Positions 46,092-55,385 of a DNA stretch of 64,000 nucleotides are shown here, piece after piece; position 1 is the stretch's first letter; the number at the start of each line of letters is the position of its first letter. Made by a program: the position numbers and the translations under genes. The stretch spans positions 1 to 64,000 of the forward strand of contig NZ_JBBVGR010000006.1 in assembly GCF_038148855.1 (NCBI RefSeq). Reading direction: 5' to 3'. The stretch is from Phycobacter sedimenti (GTDB lineage: Bacteria; Pseudomonadota; Alphaproteobacteria; Rhodobacterales; Rhodobacteraceae). Below the pieces are notes generated by a model that saw nothing but the letters and a program-made list of their open reading frames with translations, was not told the origin of the DNA and ran no database searches.

Positions 46092-46655
46092 TTAGCTGTT
46101 GAAGGGCATGTTGAAAGCTTTCAACAGCGCCTTTGCTTCCGCGTCGGTGTTCGCGGTGGTGGCAATCACAATGTCCATGCCCCAGGGTTCGTCGATCTTG
46201 TCGAAGTCGATCTCGGGGAACACCATGTGTTCTTTCAGGCCCATGGCGTAGTTGCCACGACCATCGAACGAATTGCCCGAAACACCGCGGAAGTCGCGGA
46301 TACGGGGCATTGCGATGGTGATCAGACGATCCAGGAATTCGTACATCCGGTCGCCACGCAGGGTCACCTTGGCACCCATCGGCATGCCTTCGCGAACGCG
46401 GAAGCCGGCGATGGAATTCTTGGCCATGGTGGTCAGTGCCTTCTGGCCCGCGATTGCGGTCAGGTCGGCCTGAGCGGACTTGGCTTTCTTGCTGTCTTTG
46501 ACGGCAGCACGGCCACAGCCGATGTTCAGAACGATCTTGTCCAGCTTGGGGATCATCATCTCGTTCTTGTAGCTGAATTCCTCTTTGAGGGCGCCACGGA
46601 TGGTGTCCTTGTAGAGGTCTTTCAGACGCGGGGTGTAGTTTGCGGTATCAAGCAT
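46092..46655 (-). CDS. rplE: 50S ribosomal protein L5
   Basis: 187 residues; LDKIVLNIGCGRAAVKDSK and the FRGVSGNSFDGRGNYAMGLKEH region are typical L5. It overlaps the rplX end by eight bases. It binds 5S rRNA and contacts P-site tRNA. Confidence 0.97.
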   Translation of the reverse strand: MLDTANYTPRLKDLYKDTIRGALKEEFSYKNEMMIPKLDKIVLNIGCGRAAVKDSKKAKSAQADLTAIAGQKALTTMAKNSIAGFRVREGMPMGAKVTLRGDRMYEFLDRLITIAMPRIRDFRGVSGNSFDGRGNYAMGLKEHMVFPEIDFDKIDEPWGMDIVIATTANTDAEAKALLKAFNMPFNS

Positions 46656-46959
46656 CGATCACGTCCCCCGTGGTCTTGGCAAAACGCACTTTCTTGTCGC
46701 CTTCCATGCGGAAGCCAACGCGGGTTGCTTTGCCGTTTGCATCCAGCAGTGCCAGGTTCGACAGGTCGATCGGCAGAGCCTTGGGCAGGCGGCCGCCTTG
46801 GCTTGTCTGGCTCGCGCGGGTGTGGCGGATCGCCATGTTCACGCCATCGACGACAGCTTTACCGGCCTTCGGGTCAACGGAAGTGATAGTCCCTTCCTTG
46901 CCCTTGTCCTTACCGGCCAGCACGACGACCTTGTCGCCTTTGCGGAGTTTAGCAGCCAT
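46648..46959 (-). CDS. rplX: 50S ribosomal protein L24
   Basis: 103 residues with the KOW motif at the start (KLRKGDKVVVLAGKDKGKEG). It initiates 50S assembly. Two bases separate it from rplN and it overlaps rplE. Confidence 0.97.
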   Translation of the reverse strand: MAAKLRKGDKVVVLAGKDKGKEGTITSVDPKAGKAVVDGVNMAIRHTRASQTSQGGRLPKALPIDLSNLALLDANGKATRVGFRMEGDKKVRFAKTTGDVIDA

Positions 46960-46961
46960 GA

Positions 46962-47330
46962 TTACAGCACCTCCGGAGCAAGCGAGATGATTTTCATGAA
47001 GTTCTTCGCGCGCAGCTCACGAACAACCGGGCCAAAGATACGGGTACCCACCGGCTCGTTGTTGTTGTTCAGGATGACGGCGGCGTTGCGATCGAAGCGG
47101 ATCGCGGTACCGTCTTCGCGGCGGACTTCTTTGGCGGTGCGCACGACGACGGCCTTACGGACGTCACCTTTCTTCACGCGGCCGCGCGGGATGGCTTCCT
47201 TGACCGAGACGACGATGATGTCGCCAACGGATGCGTATTTACGCTTGGAACCACCCAGAACCTTGATGCACTGAACTCGGCGTGCGCCGGAGTTGTCAGC
47301 AACATCCAGATTGGTTTGCATCTGGATCAT
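46962..47330 (-). CDS. rplN: 50S ribosomal protein L14
   Basis: 122 residues, MIQMQTNLDVADNSGARRVQCIKVLGG at the start (typical L14, quoted in pieces of the conserved ADNSGARR block). It is about 100 bases after rpsQ. Confidence 0.97.
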   Translation of the reverse strand: MIQMQTNLDVADNSGARRVQCIKVLGGSKRKYASVGDIIVVSVKEAIPRGRVKKGDVRKAVVVRTAKEVRREDGTAIRFDRNAAVILNNNNEPVGTRIFGPVVRELRAKNFMKIISLAPEVL

Positions 47331-47430
47331 GTGGTTTCTCCCGACCTTTGGGGCGCCGATGCGTGGCGGAATCCCCCAGGGTTTCGACTGTGCTGAAAAG
47401 CCTAGTCGCCAGGAGCCTTGTTACAGGCTC

Positions 47431-47661
47431 TTAGGCTTCCAGAACTTCCCAACGTTTCGTTTTCGAGCGCGGCGCGCATTCGATGATGCGTACGGTGTCG
47501 CCGACCTTGAAAGCGTTCTTTTCATCGTGAGCCCGGTATTTCTTGGACTTACGGATGGTTTTCTTCAGAACCGGATGCGTAAAGCGGCGCTCTACGGAGA
47601 CAGTCACGGTCTGTGCGTTTGCGTCGGAGGTCACGACGCCTTGCAGGATACGTTTGGGCAT
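47431..47661 (-). CDS. rpsQ: 30S ribosomal protein S17
   Basis: 76 residues: MPKRILQGVVTSDANAQTVT, the RFTHPVLKKTIRKSKKY block and an OB-fold pattern. It starts 12 bases after rpmC. Confidence 0.97.
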   Translation of the reverse strand: MPKRILQGVVTSDANAQTVTVSVERRFTHPVLKKTIRKSKKYRAHDEKNAFKVGDTVRIIECAPRSKTKRWEVLEA

Positions 47662-47673
47662 CTGAGTAGCTCC

Positions 47674-47874
47674 TTATTCAGCCGCTGCGGCAGCTTTTTC
47701 GTTCAGGATGGTTTTCACCTTGGCTGCGTTACGGCGCGCGTTGCGCACTGCAGCGGTGTTTTCCAGCTGACCGGTTGCCTGCTGAAAGCGCAGGTTGAAG
47801 CTCTCTTTTTTCATGGATGCAAGCAGATCGCGGAGCTCGTCCACGGTCTTTTCGCGCAGATCATTGGCGTTCAT
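47674..47874 (-). CDS. rpmC: 50S ribosomal protein L29
   Basis: 66 residues, two helices, with ELRDLLASMKKESFNLRFQQ and AVRNARRNAAKVKTIL. It is first in the rpmC-to-rpmD segment because the rplP side is cut off by about 4.5 kb of inserted genes. Confidence 0.96.
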   Translation of the reverse strand: MNANDLREKTVDELRDLLASMKKESFNLRFQQATGQLENTAAVRNARRNAAKVKTILNEKAAAAAE

Positions 47875-48290
47875 CGCCTTTGTTCCTTTTCCTTGGCACC
47901 AGAGGGCCCCTTTTGACGGGTCACCCTTGGGTCTGGTGGGTTATGTCGCCCGTGTCCGAAGTGTTCCGGGCACGAAAAATGGATCACCGCGACTCATCAC
48001 TGAGCGCGGTGATGGGTCCATATAGGAGAGATGGCAGATGGGGGCAAGGGAAAGATTTGCGGGTGGAGGGCGCCGTCAAAAGCATCCGGTGACTGCCGCG
48101 ATCTGCAGCCTTGCCACAATAGCTGGCAAACGGCTGCACGGCTGGGCTTCAGTTTGAGATGCCCGCCGCGGCCTGGACGGAATGCTTCTTCAGGGTATCG
48201 GAAGAGAGGCATTCGCTTGCCCCTGCCCACCGGGGTAGCTTGCTGCGGGCGCACCAGTGAACGGCGCAAAGAACATGGGCAGCGGTCCGC
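47875..48290. promoter_or_regulatory. Leader of the rpmC segment, with an inverted repeat
   Basis: About 415 bases with no gene. ATCACCGCG (47983-47991) and CGCGGTGAT (48005-48013) form a perfect nine-base-pair dyad around 13 bases, about 110 bases before the rpmC start. Because the upstream rplP unit is terminated, the promoter for eleven ribosomal genes should lie here. The dyad may be an operator or a leader hairpin. Confidence 0.45.
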
Positions 48291-49001
48291 TCAGCAGCGG
48301 ACGCCAGAGGTAATGCCGACCAGGGGTGCCTCTTCTCGCGGCTTCAGCTTCCTCTCAGCACCAAGGCGCTCATAGCCAAAATTGTCAAAATCCACCGCAT
48401 AGTAGGATTCGATCAACTCAATGCTCCGGTCCGACAGATCCGCAACGCCTGTTCCGGGCATATGTTTGGTCTTGTTCTTGACCGCCAATTCTATGTCGCG
48501 GCCGATGAAACGCTGGATCAGCGGCCAGTCCTGGTTGACCTCCTCGAGACGGATAATGAGCTTTACCAGCGGCGCGCCATTTGCATCCACGACCCAGGGC
48601 AAGCAAGGGTGCAGTGTCATTGGCGTATCGGCAAGATGCTGCGGATCACGGCCATCGAGGGAGCGTTCAATCCACTCGTTGAGCGGCAGGTCGGCAAAGT
48701 CCGCTTCATTTGCTCCGATCTCCGAAGCGTATCGGTAAAGCGAACAGATGCGCTCATAAGGGCGGCGCACCAAAGCAAATGTCTGCTGTTTGTCCCACCG
48801 TTTCGTGCCGATCTGTTTCCGCCACACCGATGCCTTCCCATGCAGGTAGAAGTCTTGCAGAGCATCGACAACAGAAGTGCCGCCGCATTTGGGGATATGC
48901 ACGAAAAAGTAAGGGCGCTGAAAAGTCTCCAGGAGCCATTTGACCATTACATGTTTTGGAATAGCCGGTTTGGCAGCGGCGTGATCGGGGAATCTCAACA
49001 T
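48291..49001 (-). CDS. Sulfotransferase-family protein
   Basis: 236 residues. FFVHIPKCGGTSVVDAL (about 32-48) is the PAPS-binding P-loop of the sulfotransferase_2 type, and the ALVRRPYERICSLYRYA segment near 75-92 is the 3'-phosphate site. These enzymes sulfate sugars or glycans in bacteria; the acceptor is unknown. The ATG at 49001 is used; one at 48947 is also possible. Same strand as the ribosomal genes, upstream of rpmC. Confidence 0.82.
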   Translation of the reverse strand: MLRFPDHAAAKPAIPKHVMVKWLLETFQRPYFFVHIPKCGGTSVVDALQDFYLHGKASVWRKQIGTKRWDKQQTFALVRRPYERICSLYRYASEIGANEADFADLPLNEWIERSLDGRDPQHLADTPMTLHPCLPWVVDANGAPLVKLIIRLEEVNQDWPLIQRFIGRDIELAVKNKTKHMPGTGVADLSDRSIELIESYYAVDFDNFGYERLGAERKLKPREEAPLVGITSGVRC

Positions 49002-49184
49002 TACGCACCTGAGGGTTCGAGGTTTCTGCCGAACCTTTCAGTCGCGCGTAAAAAAGCGATGAAGGATGGGGGCGCTTCGGCAATCCGCTTACTTAAAATT
49101 GGACCAAGCTCACCCGTCCCCGCCCCACCAAAGACCTCCAGATACGAGCTCTTCAGGCTTGATCTGAGCAGGACCGAACGACGC

Positions 49185-49805
49185 TCATTCCCACTTGTAG
49201 TTAAAGCTCACCGAAATCCGCTCGTCCTCGGCCAGGTTCAGAGGCACCTCGTGGCGGATGAAGCTTTCCCACAGAAGGACATCGCCAACCTTGGGCGACT
49301 GGTAGACGAATGTCTTCAGCTCCTGGCGGCAATCCTTGCGGCGCGGGGGGTGGGCCATCATCATCGCATGGCGCGGATCTTCCAGCTTCAGCGCGCTGGC
49401 GCCTTCGGGCATCGACACATAGGTGGTGCCCGAGATCACCGAATGCGGGTGAATGTGACTGGCGTGGGTGCCGCCCTCGGGCAGGATGTTGATCCAGAGA
49501 TCCTCCAGGACCAGTTTGCGGTCATCAAGATCCAGTTCCAGATCCTCGGCAAAGGCCGCCACATGGGCATCGAGCGATTTCACCAGATCAGCAAAGATCG
49601 GGAACCGCCAGGGCAGATCGGTCAGCGAGGCATAGGAGGTATAGCCGGGATAGCCGTTCTCCTCGCACCAGTCCTGGCCGGCCTCGTCATCGGTCGCAAT
49701 GACGAGGCAGGAGTTTTCAAGTTCGCCCGCGTCGATCTTGGGTCCGTGTTCAGAAAGGGACGCGCGGTAAAGACGGGTTACGAAGAGAGAGTCGATCTGA
49801 GCCAT
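49185..49805 (-). CDS. Putative 2OG-Fe(II) oxygenase (TIGR02466-like)
   Basis: 206 residues from the ATG at 49805. The sequence resembles the TIGR02466 group of predicted 2-oxoglutarate/Fe(II) dioxygenases: the metal-binding HIHPHS (117-122) and a distal H185 in WESFIRHEVPLN, then R196 in ERISVSFNYKW as the likely 2OG anchor. The substrate is unknown. It lies in tandem with the sulfotransferase gene and divergent from the HBM chemoreceptor. Confidence 0.8.
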   Translation of the reverse strand: MAQIDSLFVTRLYRASLSEHGPKIDAGELENSCLVIATDDEAGQDWCEENGYPGYTSYASLTDLPWRFPIFADLVKSLDAHVAAFAEDLELDLDDRKLVLEDLWINILPEGGTHASHIHPHSVISGTTYVSMPEGASALKLEDPRHAMMMAHPPRRKDCRQELKTFVYQSPKVGDVLLWESFIRHEVPLNLAEDERISVSFNYKWE

Positions 49806-50009
49806 GCCGCCTCTTAGCGCGGACCGGGCGCCATTGCGAGTCCTGCCTTCAAAGGGCAGCTTGGGCACGCCTCCGGAACCTCCGATGTGTGACGCAGGCA
49901 TGACAGAACTCACTTTGCTGCATGGGTCATTCAACAGTATGTTAATTTCCGCAACGTAAGCTCGAAGGATGCCGTGACGCATGCATCCCTAAGAAACGAG
50001 TACCCCCAA

Positions 50010-52172
50010 ATGAATTTCAAGGTTTCGATAAACCTCGCCATCCTGTCCATTATTGCCTTGGGTGGGGCGATCATGATCGCACTGGCAGGAACCTCCCTTT
50101 TCACCCACCAAGTGCGCGACGACATCCAGAAAGAGGTCGCGACCATCGAAGAGCTATATCTAACGCTCGACGAAATCCGCATCGACTTCCTGATGGCGCG
50201 CCGCTCGGAAAAGGATTTCCTGCTGCGGCGTGATGAACGCTACGTTGAGAAACACGCGGCGACCATTGCCGCGATGCAATCTCATATCGAACGCGCCGGG
50301 AAATTGATGGAAACACATCCCGAGTTGAGGGGAAAGCGCGCTGCGCTGGAACAGATCGCGACCTCCATTGACGGGTACACCGCCGCTTTTGCACGCCTCG
50401 TCGACAGCAACCTCAGCCTGGGTCTTGATGAGAACTCGGGGCTTGAGGGACAGTTGCGTGAGGCTGTCCGCAATGTCGAAGGCGAGTTGGAGACCCTCAA
50501 TCAGCCTGAAATGCAGGTCAAAATGCTGATGATGCGTCGCCACGAAAAAGACTTCATCATGCGCAAAACCTCGAAGTATCTCGACCGCCTGAATGCCCGT
50601 GTCGACGAATTCCTCACTTTCCCGTCGAACTACTATGGAAACGCGGATCAGGAAGCGGCGATCAAGGCACTTCTTGCGACCTATCAGCAGTCCTTTGCCG
50701 CCTTTGTGGATGAAACCCTGCGCGAAGACGGGTTGCGCGGTGAGGTCTCCGCCCACTACGCCGAAGCCGAACCGGTACTGGAACAGGTGCATGCGGACGT
50801 GCGCGTCGTTCTGGAGGAAACCCTGGCAGAGTCCACTGTTCTCAGCCAGAAAGCACAGCGCACCTCCCTTCAGGCTGGAATTGCCGGGGGCGTGGTCTTT
50901 GTTCTCGTCGCCCTCCTGCTGGCCCGTGGCATCTCCCGTCCGCTCAAGCAGATCGACCTTGTTCTCAAACAGATGATCAAGGCCGATTTCAGCCCGAAGA
51001 TCCCGAACTCGCGCATTCACGAACTCTCGGCCATCAGCACCGCCGTAGGGAACTTCCGCACCGCCGAAGAGACCAAACACCAGCTGACCCAGGAGATCGC
51101 GACCGTGATCTCGGCCTGCGCCGAAGGTGACTTTTCAAAGCGCGTCACGGTTGCGAAGGATGGCGGAACCTTTGCCGAACTCGGCAAGGGCATGAACACG
51201 ATCGGAGAAGTGGCCGAAAAAGGGCTCGGCGATGTTCAGAAAGTACTGGCGGCCCTGTCCAAGGGCGATCTGACCCAAGCCATGCCCGCTGGGCACAAGG
51301 GCATCTTCCACGACATCGCCAATGACATCGATCACCTTACCGACTCGCTGAGCGGGATGATGGCGCAGCTCACCTCCAGCAGCAGCATGCTGCACAACAC
51401 GGCGGCCGAAATCTCTGCCGCTGTGGATGATGCATCGCGCCGCGGGGAGACCACGGCCGCATCGCTCGAAGAAACCGCCGCAGCCCTGCAAACCGTGAGC
51501 GACACGGTGCGCGGCACCGCAAAAAGCGCACAGGAAACGCGGGAGATTGTGAATTCTGCCCAGTCCAAAGCAGAACAAACCCGCGATGTTGCGAAGGACA
51601 CGGTCGCAGCCATGCACCGGATCAAGGAATCCTCGGACGCGATCTCCAAGATCACCGGCATGATCGACGATGTGGCTTTCCAGACCAACCTTCTGGCGCT
51701 GAACGCCGGGGTGGAAGCCGCGCGCGCCGGCGAAGCAGGCCGCGGATTTGCTGTGGTCGCCTCCGAAGTGCGCGCCCTTGCACAAAGGTCCTCCGATGCC
51801 GCCCGTGAAATCAACAGCCTTATCGCCACCAGTACCGCCGAAGTCACCTCTGGCGTTGATCTGGTCGATGAAACAGGCACCGCGCTGGAAGCCATCGTCC
51901 AGGCGATCCAACTGGTCGTTGAAAAGGCGAATGTCATCGCCGAGAACACCGTGGATCAGTCCAACGGCCTCTCCGAAGTTAACGTCGCCGTTGAGGCGCT
52001 GGACAGTGACACCCAGAAGGGCGCGGCCATGCTGGAAGAAACGGCCGCTGCCGGTCAGTTGCTGCGTCAGGAGGCGGACAACCTGTTGACTGCGATCTCG
52101 GGCTTCCGTCTGAAAGATTCCAAGGGCGGTACAGCAGGATCAGCGGTCAGCAAGGATAGCTGGGCCGCATAA
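50010..52172 (+). CDS. Chemoreceptor with duplicated HBM ligand-binding domain
   Basis: About 720 residues from the ATG at 50010. TM1 is at ~6-28. The periplasmic helical domain holds the motif RRSEKDFLLR (~64-73) and a second copy RRHEKDFIMR (~176-185), the hallmark of the two-module HBM sensor. TM2 (~290-310), a HAMP domain and the methylation/signalling hairpin with FQTNLLALNAGVEAARAG follow. HBM receptors in other bacteria bind organic acids; the ligand here is unknown. A GTG at 49974 with AAGGA before it is an alternative start. It is inserted between rplP and rpmC, read opposite to them. Confidence 0.88.
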   Translation: MNFKVSINLAILSIIALGGAIMIALAGTSLFTHQVRDDIQKEVATIEELYLTLDEIRIDFLMARRSEKDFLLRRDERYVEKHAATIAAMQSHIERAGKLMETHPELRGKRAALEQIATSIDGYTAAFARLVDSNLSLGLDENSGLEGQLREAVRNVEGELETLNQPEMQVKMLMMRRHEKDFIMRKTSKYLDRLNARVDEFLTFPSNYYGNADQEAAIKALLATYQQSFAAFVDETLREDGLRGEVSAHYAEAEPVLEQVHADVRVVLEETLAESTVLSQKAQRTSLQAGIAGGVVFVLVALLLARGISRPLKQIDLVLKQMIKADFSPKIPNSRIHELSAISTAVGNFRTAEETKHQLTQEIATVISACAEGDFSKRVTVAKDGGTFAELGKGMNTIGEVAEKGLGDVQKVLAALSKGDLTQAMPAGHKGIFHDIANDIDHLTDSLSGMMAQLTSSSSMLHNTAAEISAAVDDASRRGETTAASLEETAAALQTVSDTVRGTAKSAQETREIVNSAQSKAEQTRDVAKDTVAAMHRIKESSDAISKITGMIDDVAFQTNLLALNAGVEAARAGEAGRGFAVVASEVRALAQRSSDAAREINSLIATSTAEVTSGVDLVDETGTALEAIVQAIQLVVEKANVIAENTVDQSNGLSEVNVAVEALDSDTQKGAAMLEETAAAGQLLRQEADNLLTAISGFRLKDSKGGTAGSAVSKDSWAA

Positions 52173-52200
52173 GGCCCAAGCTGCACGACAGTTGACATGG

Positions 52201-52231
52201 CGGCCCGCAGGTTTTCCTGCGGGCCGTTTTC
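52201..52231 (+). terminator. Terminator of the HBM chemoreceptor gene
   Basis: CGGCCCGCAGG and CCTGCGGGCCG form an 11-base-pair stem around TTTT, followed by TTTTCG, starting 28 bases after the stop. Confidence 0.93.
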
Positions 52232-52395
52232 GTGGTCCCTGCAATCCGCCGACCGAGCTCGCCCACTCCCACCCTATCGTGCACGACAACAGAGCCCTGC
52301 CGTCACAATGTAATGGCAGTCCTCCCCCCCCATGCCCAACAGCATCGAGTGCATCACGCTCTTTTCAGGGCGACAGACCTAGCCTGCAGGGCAAA

Positions 52396-52427
52396 GAAAA
52401 ACCCCCGCCGATCGCTCGGCGGGGGGT
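52396..52427 (-). terminator. rplP terminator
   Basis: On the minus strand CCCCCGCCGA pairs with TCGGCGGGGG around a four-base loop, followed by TTTTTCTTTG. It ends the rplB-to-rplP segment before the insert. Confidence 0.9.
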
Positions 52428-52451
52428 TCTATTGTTGCGATAAAACCGGAC

Positions 52452-52865
52452 TTACCAGTCTTCGCGGACAACAACGCGGGTCTTGATCGGCAGCTTCATC
52501 GCGGCAAGGCGAAGGGCCTCACGGGCGATGTCGTCATTGACGCCATCGATTTCGAACATCACGCGACCGGGCTTCACCTTGCAGGCCCAGTAGTCCACGG
52601 AGCCCTTACCTTTACCCATACGAACTTCGACGGGCTTGGAGGTCACGGGGGTATCCGGGAAGATACGGATCCAGACGCGGCCCTGACGCTTCATGTGACG
52701 CGTCATGGCACGACGTGCGGCTTCGATCTGACGTGCAGTCACGCGCTCGGGCTCGAGAGCCTTGAGACCGTAGGTGCCGAAGTTCAGATCCGAACCGCCT
52801 TTTGCCTGGCCGGAGATCCGGCCTTTGTGCATCTTGCGGAATTTCGTACGCTTGGGTTGAAGCAT
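52452..52865 (-). CDS. rplP: 50S ribosomal protein L16
   Basis: 137 residues: MLQPKRTKFRKMHKGRISG, the GSDLNFGTYGLKALEPERVT block and RVWIRIFPDTPVTSKPVEVRMGKGKG. Last ribosomal gene before a terminator and the insert separating it from rpmC. Confidence 0.97.
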   Translation of the reverse strand: MLQPKRTKFRKMHKGRISGQAKGGSDLNFGTYGLKALEPERVTARQIEAARRAMTRHMKRQGRVWIRIFPDTPVTSKPVEVRMGKGKGSVDYWACKVKPGRVMFEIDGVNDDIAREALRLAAMKLPIKTRVVVREDW

Positions 52866-52877
52866 CTCATACCCTCC

Positions 52878-53588
52878 TTAGCGACGACCGCCACCAGCAC
52901 CACGGGGTGCAGGGCCGTCCTGGATTTCCTGAGACTTACGATCACGCGCCTGCGGGTCATGCTCCATGATCTCGCCTTTGAAGATCCAGACCTTGATCCC
53001 GATGATCCCATAGGGGGTCATGGCTTCGGAGTGAGCGTAATCGATGTCGGCGCGCAGGGTGTGCAGCGGCACACGGCCTTCACGGTACCATTCGGTACGG
53101 GCGATTTCTGCACCACCCAGACGACCAGCGACGTTCACCCGGATACCCAGGGCGCCCATGCGCATTGCGTTCTGAACGGCACGTTTCATCGCGCGACGGA
53201 AGGACACGCGGCGCTCCAGCTGCTGAGCGATGGACTCACCAACCAGCTGAGCGTCGAGCTCGGGCTTGCGTACTTCAACGATGTTGAGGTGCAGTTCCGA
53301 GTCGGTCATCGCGGCGAGCTTCTTGCGCAGCACTTCGATGTCGGCGCCTTTCTTGCCGATGATCACGCCCGGACGCGCGGTGTGAATGGTCACACGGCAC
53401 TTCTTGTGGGGGCGCTCGATGATCACGCGGGCAACGCCTGCCTGCTTGCACTCGTCCTTGATGAACTCACGGATCTTGAGATCTTCCAGCAGAAGATCAC
53501 CGTAGTCCTTGGTGTCGGCGTACCAACGGCTGTCCCAGGTGCGGTTGACCTGAAGGCGCATGCCGACCGGATTGACTTTATGTCCCAT
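52878..53588 (-). CDS. rpsC: 30S ribosomal protein S3
   Basis: 236 residues, with the KH-domain VIIGKKGADIEVLRKKLA near 77-94 and the mRNA-entry-channel region near the C-terminus. Its ATG overlaps the rplV stop (TAATG). Confidence 0.97.
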   Translation of the reverse strand: MGHKVNPVGMRLQVNRTWDSRWYADTKDYGDLLLEDLKIREFIKDECKQAGVARVIIERPHKKCRVTIHTARPGVIIGKKGADIEVLRKKLAAMTDSELHLNIVEVRKPELDAQLVGESIAQQLERRVSFRRAMKRAVQNAMRMGALGIRVNVAGRLGGAEIARTEWYREGRVPLHTLRADIDYAHSEAMTPYGIIGIKVWIFKGEIMEHDPQARDRKSQEIQDGPAPRGAGGGRR

Positions 53589-53968
53589 TAGGCTTGCTCC
53601 TCAACTTGACGCACCTTGATGGTGATCTCAGCGAACGGCTTCAGGATCTTGCCGAAACGGCCACGGGCACGCGGGCGACCGCGCTTCATGGTCATGTTCT
53701 TGCCAACCCATGCCTCGGCGACGATCAGTTCATCGACGTCCAGGTTGTGGTTGTTCTCGGCGTTCGCGATGGCGGACTGAAGGCATTTCTTCACGTCCTG
53801 CGCGATCCGCTTGTTGGAGAAAGTCAGGTCCGTCAGGGCCTTGTCCACTTTCTTGCCACGGATCATCTGAGCCACCAGGTTAAGTTTCTGCGGGCTGGTG
53901 CGAAGCATGCGGGTTTTCGCCATTGCTTCGTTGTCGGCCACGCGGCGGGGATTTTTTACCTTGCCCAT
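53588..53968 (-). CDS. rplV: 50S ribosomal protein L22
   Basis: 126 residues; RMLRTSPQKLNLVAQMIRGKKV and the extended loop MTMKRGRPRARGRFGKI that lines the exit tunnel. It follows rpsS by three bases. Confidence 0.97.
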   Translation of the reverse strand: MGKVKNPRRVADNEAMAKTRMLRTSPQKLNLVAQMIRGKKVDKALTDLTFSNKRIAQDVKKCLQSAIANAENNHNLDVDELIVAEAWVGKNMTMKRGRPRARGRFGKILKPFAEITIKVRQVEEQA

Positions 53969-53971
53969 GAC

Positions 53972-54250
53972 TTACTTCCGCTTCGCTTTCTTGTCCGCAG
54001 CATGACCATAATAGGTCCGGGTCGGCGAATACTCACCAAACTTCTGACCGATCATGTCTTCCGAGACGTTGACAGGGATGTGTTTCTGGCCGTTGTAGAC
54101 ACCAAAGGTCAGACCCACGAACTGGGGCAGAATGGTGCTGCGACGCGACCAGATCTTGATCACTTCATTGCGGCCCGATTCACGTGCAGCTTCGGCTTTC
54201 TTAAGCACATAGCTGTCAACGAAAGGACCTTTCCATACAGAGCGAGACAT
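53972..54250 (-). CDS. rpsS: 30S ribosomal protein S19
   Basis: 92 residues, MSRSVWKGPFVDSYVLKKAE, with KIWSRRSTILPQFVGLTFGVYNG. It is tightly spaced after rplB. Confidence 0.97.
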   Translation of the reverse strand: MSRSVWKGPFVDSYVLKKAEAARESGRNEVIKIWSRRSTILPQFVGLTFGVYNGQKHIPVNVSEDMIGQKFGEYSPTRTYYGHAADKKAKRK

Positions 54251-54253
54251 ATG

Positions 54254-55096
54254 TTAACGCCCCTTCTTCTTGGCGTGACGCGAGCGGATGATGAGCTTCT
54301 GCGACGCTTTGTTTTTGTTGCGGGTACGCTTACCCTTGGTCGGCTTGCCCCACGGGGTCACCGGGTGACGACCACCAGAGGTACGACCTTCACCACCACC
54401 GTGCGGGTGATCGATCGGGTTCATGACCACACCACGCACCGAAGGACGCTTGCCCTTGTGGCGCATACGGCCGGCTTTGCCGAAGTTCTGGTTGCTGTTG
54501 TCGGGGTTGGAAACCGCACCAACGGTTGCCATGCATTCCTGACGGACCATGCGCAGCTCGCCCGAGGACAGGCGGATCTGTGCGTAACCACCGTCACGGC
54601 CAACGAACTGAGCATAAGTACCGGCTGCACGGGCGATCTGGCCGCCTTTGCCGGGCTTCATTTCGATGTTGTGGATGATGGTACCGATCGGCATGCCCGA
54701 GAACGGCATCGCGTTGCCCGGCTTGATGTCTGCCTTTGCGGAGGCAATGACCTTGTCACCAACTGCCAGACGCTGAGGGGCCAGGATATAGGCCTGCTCG
54801 CCGTCCTCATACTTCACCAATGCGATGAAGGCAGTCCGGTTGGGGTCATATTCAATGCGCTCGACGGTTGCGGCGACATCAAATTTGTTCCGTTTGAAGT
54901 CAACGATCCGGTAAAGACGCTTTGCGCCACCACCACGGCGGCGAGAAGTGATCCGTCCGGTGTTGTTCCGGCCGCCCGATTTGGTCAGACCCTCAGTGAG
55001 AGACTTGACCGGACGCCCTTTCCAAAGCTCCGAACGGTCGATCAGAACCAGCCCACGCTGGCCCGGCGTCGTCGGTTTATACGACTTAAGTGCCAT
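54254..55096 (-). CDS. rplB: 50S ribosomal protein L2
   Basis: 280 residues: the SH3-like region near 125-195, and the C-terminal GGGEGRTSGGRHPVTPWGKPTKG peptide near the peptidyl-transferase centre (given here as separate conserved blocks). First gene of the rplB-to-rplP segment after the second insert. Confidence 0.97.
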   Translation of the reverse strand: MALKSYKPTTPGQRGLVLIDRSELWKGRPVKSLTEGLTKSGGRNNTGRITSRRRGGGAKRLYRIVDFKRNKFDVAATVERIEYDPNRTAFIALVKYEDGEQAYILAPQRLAVGDKVIASAKADIKPGNAMPFSGMPIGTIIHNIEMKPGKGGQIARAAGTYAQFVGRDGGYAQIRLSSGELRMVRQECMATVGAVSNPDNSNQNFGKAGRMRHKGKRPSVRGVVMNPIDHPHGGGEGRTSGGRHPVTPWGKPTKGKRTRNKNKASQKLIIRSRHAKKKGR

Positions 55097-55385
55097 GCTT
55101 TCTGTCTTCCGTTTAGCGTGCAGGCCCTTAGGTTCTTGTCTTTGGACCCGCTATGTTAAAGCCCCCTGATGTGCCGCATGCGGCGGGTCAGGTGACCGAT
55201 CTAAAGGGCCCCGAAGGTCCCAGGTTATTCAGCATCCCGACAAAAGAGACAGCCCCGGACGAATCCGAGGCCTTCAGGATTGGTGCGATGTAGCAGAGGT
55301 TGGCGGGGGTGGCAATGGGCTACAGCTCAAAACGGCTGCTTTCCGCGTCACTCCCGTGAGACAGCCTATGCCCAACGTCATCGAC
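55097..55385. promoter_or_regulatory. Leader of the rplB segment
   Basis: About 290 bases between the small insert gene and rplB. It must carry the promoter of rplB-rpsS-rplV-rpsC-rplP, or allow read-through from the insert genes. It contains CCGCATGCGG, a perfect ten-base palindrome. No terminator is visible for the insert genes. Confidence 0.35.
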
